From positions 14,973,936 to 15,037,935 of the forward strand of contig NC_080422.1 in NCBI RefSeq assembly GCF_029873635.1: 64,000 bases of DNA. The letters are read 5' to 3'. The position numbers and the translations under genes are program-made. This document shows, piece after piece, positions 58,614 to 64,000 of this stretch. The DNA is from Malania oleifera (Eukaryota; Streptophyta; Magnoliopsida; Santalales; Ximeniaceae). How positions within the stretch are numbered: position 1 is the first letter of the stretch; each line of letters begins with the position of its first letter. Below the pieces are notes generated by a model that saw nothing but the letters and a program-made list of their open reading frames with translations, did not search any database and was not told where the DNA came from.

Positions 58614-59330
58614 GAAGGTCTTGTACGCTACCTTCTAGCTGACTGAGGAGGCAGAGCATTGATGGACTGCGGTGAGTTTGCTTGAGAGGCAGAGAGTTGG
58701 TCCATCTGGTATGACGTGGAGTTGCTTCAAGGAGGTGTTTTTCAAGAAATACTTCCCGGTCTTCACTCGGGATGCGAAGGCTAATGAGTTCTTGGGCCTA
58801 ATGCAGGGAACTCTGACGGTGTAGAGGTATGCCACCAGATTTATTGAGTTATCTCGATTTACTTTGTACTTGGTCCCGAATGAGTACGAGAAGGCTCAGA
58901 GGTTTGAGAGGGGTCTGAGGAAAGACATTTTCCGTCTTTTGGGGATGCTACAAATCCGTGAGTTCTCGGTATTGGTGGATAAAGCCACTATAGTCGAGAC
59001 CGACCTCCAGGGTGATGAGGTGGTGTAAGAATAGAGGAAGAGGCCAATTTCTTCTAGTTCTTAGTCTGGTCCTCGACAAGGATAGTGGAAGAAGAAGAAG
59101 AAGAACTATAGTTCAAGTTATCAGCAGACTATTGAGCGGAAGAGTTCTCAGGGGGATCCATCCTTCACCCCATGCGCCAAGTGTCGTAAAAGGCACGATG
59201 GGAAGTGTCAGTCGTTGTGGGGTAATTTCTACAATTGTGGCAAGCCGGGCCACATCTCATGGAGCTGTCAGACACCGAGGAGAGATACGCTTGCACAGAG
59301 CCAGAACAGTGGGAATAATCAGATGCCTCA

Positions 59331-59937
59331 GGGAAACTACCAAGCAACCACAGCTCTAGCGAGGGTATATTCACTAACTCCAGTAGATGCGGAACACTCT
59401 GGGATTGTGGTGACAGGTACCATGTCTTTGCTTTCGAATTCAACTATCATTTTATTTGATTCGGGAGCAACCCATTTGTTCATATCTACTAGTTTTGTGA
59501 ATTTGTGTGGGGCTGAAACCCTTGTGATGAATAAGTGGTTGTCTATGCCTATGCCAACTGAGAGTATAATGATTAGTAGTAAGATGTTAGGAAATTGTCC
59601 AGTTGTAATTCAGGAGAGACCACTACCAGCGAATCTTGTAGTATATGACATGTCTGGTTTTGACGTCATACTGGGGATGGATTGGTTATTCTCCAGTTTT
59701 GCGGTGATCGAATGTTGTAGGAAGGTAGTAGAGTTCAAACCTCCTGGGGAGCAGGAGTACGAGTTGGTAGGATCATGGGTGCATTCGACGCCACAGGTTT
59801 TATCAGAATTGCAGGCGAGGAGGCTACTCTTTGGATGGATGTCAGGGGTACCTAACTTGCATGAAGGAACCACCACGAAAGGAGTTGAAGCTCGAGGATA
59901 TTTGAGTGGTCAAAGAATTTTCGGATGTGTTTCTTGA
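59331..59937 (+). pseudogene. Element C protease region
   Basis: The ORF 59215-59937 runs from the gag knuckle through the protease. LFDSGATHLFIST carries the catalytic DSG motif (59455-59493), and GFDVILGMDWL (59658-59690) is the conserved end. Length and spacing match the pepsin-like protease of plant Ty3/gypsy elements. The ORF ends at 59937 by frameshift relative to the RT that follows. Confidence 0.85.
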
Positions 59938-60934
59938 AGATTTACCCGGTTTACCTCCAGAGCGTGAGGTGGAGTTCGCGATAGAGTTTCTACTTAGCAA
60001 GGCACCGATCTCTAAAGCTTCGTATCGGATGGTTCCAGTAGAACTTCAAGAGTTGAAGGAGCAGTTGCAAGAACTACTAGACTAGCGTTTCATTTGACCG
60101 AGTGTTTCTCTCTGGGGAGCTCTAGTTTTTTTTGTGAAGAAGAAGGATGGGTCGATACGTATATGCATTGATTATCGTAAGCTTAACAAGGTGACTATGA
60201 AGAACCGTTGCCTGTTGCCTCGTATTGATGATCTATTCGACCAGTTGTAGGGAACACAGGTCTTTTCGAAGATTGACCTACGGTCAGGGTATCATTAGGT
60301 GAGGGTTAGATCTGAGAATGTAGCAAAAACTGCTTTTCGAACCAGATACGGCCACTATGAGTTCTTGGTTATGCCGTTTGGTTTGACCAATGTGCCAGCA
60401 GTGTTCATGGATAAGATGAGTAGGGTTTTCCATGAGTACCTGGATTAGTTCGTAGTGGTGTTCATCGATGACATTTTGGTATACTCAAGGAGTCCGGAAG
60501 AGCATGAAAACCATCTAAGGTTGGTACTATATATTCTGCGAGAGGGGAAGTTGTATGCTAAGCTAAAGAAGCGTGAAATTAGGTTGCGTTCTTAGGCCAT
60601 GTGGTGTCTAAGGGCGGTATCTTAGTTGATCCTAGCAAGATTGAAGTTGTGGTTGATTGGATGAGACCGAAGAGTGTGTAGGAGGTTCAGAGTTTTGTAG
60701 GACTGACGGGTTACTATCGTCAGTTCGTAGAGGGTTTCTCTAAATTGTTTGGACCTTTGACACGTTTGACTAGGAAGAGGGTGAAGTTTGACTGAACTAG
60801 TGATTGCGAGCAGTGCTTTCTTGAGTTGAAGCACCGGCTGGTTACTGCTCCAGTATTGACCATTCCTTCGGGGAATTGCGGTTTCATGATTTTTAGCGAC
60901 ACGTCTCTAAAGGGTTTGGGATGTGTGCTTATGT
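59938..60934 (+). pseudogene. Element C reverse transcriptase and RNase H start, broken
   Basis: [59 protein letters not shown] and [15 protein letters not shown] give the RT order with the catalytic FIDD intact. Stops at 60083, 60098, 60248, 60296 and 60446 interrupt it. After a frameshift near 60590 the connection and the start of RNase H (FMIFSDTSLKGLGCVLM near 60886-60932) can be followed to the insertion of LTR E. Confidence 0.85.
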
Positions 60935-61100
60935 TGTAATAACCCCAAAAAGGGTTATACAAGATTAGTGGAGTGATTCTAAAAAAAAAATTTAATTAAT
61001 TAATTAATTAATTAATCAGATTTAAAAAAAGAAAAAAAATAATTAAAATTTATTTTTATTTTTATTAATAAAATATATTATTATTAATATTAATTAAATA

Positions 61101-61157
<57 letters not shown>

Positions 61158-63704
61158 CTTGAAGCTCCTAGCTTTAGTAGATTTGTTTTTTTTAAGTTTC
61201 TTTTGGTTTTTCTTTTTCTTTCTTTTTTTTTTTTTGCTTCTTCTTCTTCTTCTTCTTTCTCCTTTCTTGCACGCATAGACACTCTCTCTCCTCTCATTCT
61301 CTCTCCCTCTCTCATCAATTTCGTGGCGAATTTTTGCCCAATCGAAAATCGAAAGATACCGCTGAACTCCATTCTCCGCTGCCGTCATTTCTACCGGAGC
61401 AAATCGGTGGTAGAAGCAGCATAAACGTATCTCTTAGGTTAAGCCAATTTTTCCTTTTTTTCTTTAATTTCTTACAAATTATAAGCCCAATAGACGAACG
61501 GACGCTACCATGAGAATATAGGGATGATTTCCTACAAGTCTAGTGGGACAGAATTTTCATGGGATCGTCATAGGTAAAACCTCAAATTTGGGGTACGGGG
61601 GTTATTAAGGGGCTTATTTTTAATTAAATAGGATTAATTTAAAAATGCTAAAATGTTGAGCATCTAGAGTTGAAATAGGATTTCTGGAATTTAGGGCTTG
61701 GGTGAGCATCGCAAGTATAATTTTAGGACTCGTAGGCAAAATTTGGAAAATTAAGGTGGGGTGTTAAATATTAGTTTAAATGTTAATTTCAGGTACATGA
61801 AGCCTAGGGAAGGTTAGATGGGTATTATTTTGGGGAAAGAGGTTAATTAATATGGAAAAAATGTAAATTGTAGGAGTTAAATTTCAAGCGCCAAGGGCGT
61901 AGGATTTGGGTGTTAATGAGTCTCTCGGTAAGCCAGGTAAGCGGAATAAATTATAGCAATATTTTTAGAATTACTGTTTAAATTAATATGTGAAAATGAG
62001 TTTATGGTATTTTGTCTGGAAATTATTACGATATAAATATCAGATAAATTGTATGGCATTTGAGTGATTTTAAATTGTGATATTTTGGAGTGTGAAAATA
62101 ATATGTTATGAATATTAGATGAAAACTGTGTGGCACATGACATGTGTTGAAAAATGTGAAATATAACGATGGGTATTTTCTAAGAAAATATTGAAATGAG
62201 AATGATTGATGTGATTAGTGAAAAATAATGAAATGTGATATTTATATGTGAGTGGAAATTATTTGCATGAGAAATGAGTTTGTACAAATTACTGGTATGA
62301 GTATTTTGGGAAAATGTGAAAATATGTGAAATATGATATATATTATTACGAGATGATGAAATGTGCACAGAAAATGATGAGAATATTTGTATTAAACTGA
62401 ATTGTGATATACTGGAATATGATTGATGAAATGCCAATACCACATAATGATTGCGGGTATGTGGTAGTAAACCTTGTTGGATAGTTATGATATTGAGCAC
62501 GGTACCATTGCTAGTGGTGTTAGTGCAACCACACGGACTCTTGGAGCGTGTGGCGTGACAATCGACTGAGCCATTTTGTAGGGTTGTTAGACCCCTTGAG
62601 TCCGGATCAGGGTTATAGGTCGGCCAGTTGTACTAGAGACGCGATATGTGATATGATATTTGATCTAACTGGATCAGCCAACTGCGGTTAGATCTAACTT
62701 TCGGGCCACACAACCTTGACCATGGGGGGAAGCATGGCATGGATAGAAAGATCCTCAAGGTGGCCATGAGTTACAGACGCAATGTTAGTATTTGATACCG
62801 AGGATACTCATGAGTCGAAAAGTAAAATGGAAACAAAAAGTAAAAGAATGAAAAAATTGGCTAAAATGATAAATGAAAGAAAGAATGGAAATTGAGAAAT
62901 AAAGAATGATAAAATTGATAAATGGAACCATGTGAGTTAATAATATAAATAATTGAGGCGAAGTGAAACTCTTCGCCTAAGAGCTTACTGAGTAAGGTGA
63001 GTGCCCTGATAAGTATTAGATGTGGTCATATCTAACTGCATAACGTGTTAGGGCAAAGGAAAACTACCTGTATGGACGGGTAACCTTCCCTATTCTCAAG
63101 AACTTTGCGGTAAATATATGTTGGAAATTATTGAATTTAAGAAATGGTTTTAAAGCTTATAAAAGCTTGTGTTATATATCTATATGCTTATGAGAATGTG
63201 TTTATCAATGTATTTTCTTAGATGAAACGATGGTTTGAAAAGTAAAGCATATTATAACTGAACTCATATAGCCACGCACTGTAAATAATTTATTCCTTCT
63301 TACTGAGATGTGTCTCACCCAATTTATCTAAATTTTTAGGGGGAATAGAGACCAAACTAGTGATAGAGCTCCGTGATAGTAGGGAGCAGGAACCCTGATA
63401 TACAAGGTGAGTTTGGATTAGGGAAGTGTGATTCCCTAGGGATGTATTGTTTTTGGATATGAGATAGTATTGTGTATTTATGTATGTTGATACTCTGGGT
63501 ATTGTATTCTAGATGTTATAAATATATTGTTTTCCGCTGTTAGGTTGTATAAATAAAATGACTTTTTACCTAGTACCCAATGGGGGTCTGGTTGTATGAA
63601 TGGTAATAGGATTGTTGACGTGGCCGATTTGTGGATGTTGTGGATGACAAGTGATTATTTATTTATTATTGAAAAAAAAATTGTTCGAAAATCGGGGCGT
63701 CACA
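60935..63704 (+). mobile_element. LTR E, same family as element A
   Basis: TGTAATAACCCC...GGGGCGTCACA, about 2.77 kb, inserted into element C RNase H. It shares with LTR A the text around ACCATTGCTAGTGGTG (62500-62520), GCAACCACACGGACTC, GGAGCGTGTGGCGT and CTTACTGAGTAAGGTGAGTGCC (62985-63005), and the conserved block (63271-63320). A donor-like CATAG|GTAAAAC lies at 61573/61574. It lacks the palindrome array. A degenerate match to a primer-binding site (ATTTGGGATGTTATAG) follows. Flanking 5-mers (TATGT and ATTTG) do not match, so whether it is a solo LTR or a 5' LTR is open. Confidence 0.75.
61098..61157. repeat. ATT microsatellite in LTR E
   Basis: About 20 ATT units lie in the region where the other LTRs have their U3 palindromes. 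Confidence 0.9.
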
Positions 63705-64000
63705 ATTTGGGATGTTATAGTTAGAAACTCTGGTATTTTATTGTTGGAGGATTATATTTATGTTTTTCCACTACGTGATTGAATTGAGTATTAGGTTCAA
63801 ATGAATTAATGACGTGGCACCCGGGTCCCACTAGGCGGGTTCGAGGTGCCACGAAGCACGGTTTATTAAGGTATAACGCACTGGACCGAGTTTTTGGGTT
63901 CGGGTGTTACATTTTGGTATCAGAGCATTAGGTTTTGGATTCTACAGACTCTAGAATGGATTAATACCAGAGTATAGGATTGAGGTGCGATAAAGATGAG
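63705..64000 (+). mobile_element. End of another gypsy LTR (F) and start of its internal region
   Basis: Text ending GGGTTCGGGTGTTACA at 63911 is followed by TTTTGGTATCAGAGCATTAGG, a 5' LTR end with its primer-binding site at 63915-63926. The LTR start is not visible and the element leaves the window. GGCACC and GGTGCC at about 63817 and 63850 form an inverted pair. Confidence 0.7.

Larger units (their letters stand above)
56497..59330 (+). pseudogene. Element C gag, split by solo LTR D
   Basis: The 5' part (56497-56779) reads MELKDNNLESGSEE, TIERFTRMHPPTFTEGPD and VVEDWVEKAEGILEVLHC. The reading resumes after the solo LTR at 58614 with SLLERQRVGPSGMTWSCF, YATRFIELSRFTLYLVPNE and KAQRFERGLRKDIF. 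A CAKCRKRHDGKC segment (59168-59203) and a second knuckle NCGKPGHISWSC (59236-59271), whose first Cys is replaced by Phe, come next. Stops at 56773, 58822 and near 59027 break it. A splice acceptor abuts the start codon. Confidence 0.83.
54213..60934 (+). mobile_element. Tekay-like Ty3/gypsy element C (plus strand), interrupted
   Basis: It has a 5' LTR (54213-56172), a primer-binding site and gag, protease and RT. It is interrupted by solo LTR D (56780-58613) in gag and by LTR E at 60935, within RNase H. It inserted into the SIRE-type gag. Coding frames carry several stops, most of them TAG where relatives have CAG. Confidence 0.87.

Noticed and set aside
59215-59937. The 240-residue ORF as an independent host gene
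   Set aside because: It contains the gag zinc knuckle and the gypsy protease motifs and is flanked by gag and RT of element C.
61065-61388. Lys/Ile-rich ORFs around the ATT microsatellite
   Set aside because: They are translations of simple repeats inside LTR E.

Overview
This window looks like nuclear DNA of a flowering plant, probably a eudicot. It is AT-rich and dominated by nested Ty3/gypsy and Ty1/copia LTR retrotransposons. It also holds a LINE piece, CACTA and hAT-like DNA transposons, one nuclear-type tRNA-Leu gene and one intact seven-exon terpene synthase gene with plant splice sites. The species cannot be named from the sequence alone.

Layout. 1-4130: 5' LTR and broken gag of a Tekay-like gypsy element (element A). 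4131-6870: antisense LINE piece carrying ORF1 and endonuclease but no reverse transcriptase. 6872-7210: a probable exon scrap of a DCL-like (DUF3223) gene. 8438-12788: a complete TPS-a sesquiterpene synthase gene (573 aa, seven exons) with two G-boxes and a TATA box. 12943-13440: one end of a CACTA-like transposon with a roughly 22-bp repeat array. 14253-17096: antisense copia pol and LTR. 17097-26480: near full-length antisense Tekay-like gypsy element (element B). 26500-30190: decayed chromovirus. 30190-33100: 3' part of a CACTA transposon. 33622-34241: hAT-like MITE. 35098-35811: a possible small spliced gene. 37957-45381: copia/SIRE-type pieces in both orientations. 46441-46523: tRNA-Leu(CAA). 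47430-47995: copia LTR. 49225-49500: tandem hairpin repeats. 49629-54212: SIRE-type LTRs, one nested in another, and a gag start. 54213-60934: Tekay-like element C, interrupted by solo LTR D (56780-58613). 60935-63704: LTR E, same family as A. 63705-64000: the end of another LTR (F) with its primer-binding site.

The only gene with a clear metabolic role is the terpene synthase. It should make a sesquiterpene from farnesyl diphosphate in the cytosol, and its two G-boxes next to the TATA box fit MYC2/jasmonate-type control.

The most interesting pattern is shared by the Tekay-like elements. Their LTRs, although diverged in sequence, keep the same plan: an array of near-palindromic TCGTCGACGA-like motifs, a TATA box, a CT tract, a short leader ending in an AG|GTAA splice donor, a family-specific minisatellite, a conserved block ending in GAGAxGTGTCTCACCC, and the tRNA-iMet primer-binding site. 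A splice acceptor then sits directly against the gag ATG. This predicts a 1.8-2.4 kb intron that removes most of the LTR and the primer-binding site from the gag-pol mRNA. The same palindromic motif also occurs in unrelated copia LTRs here.
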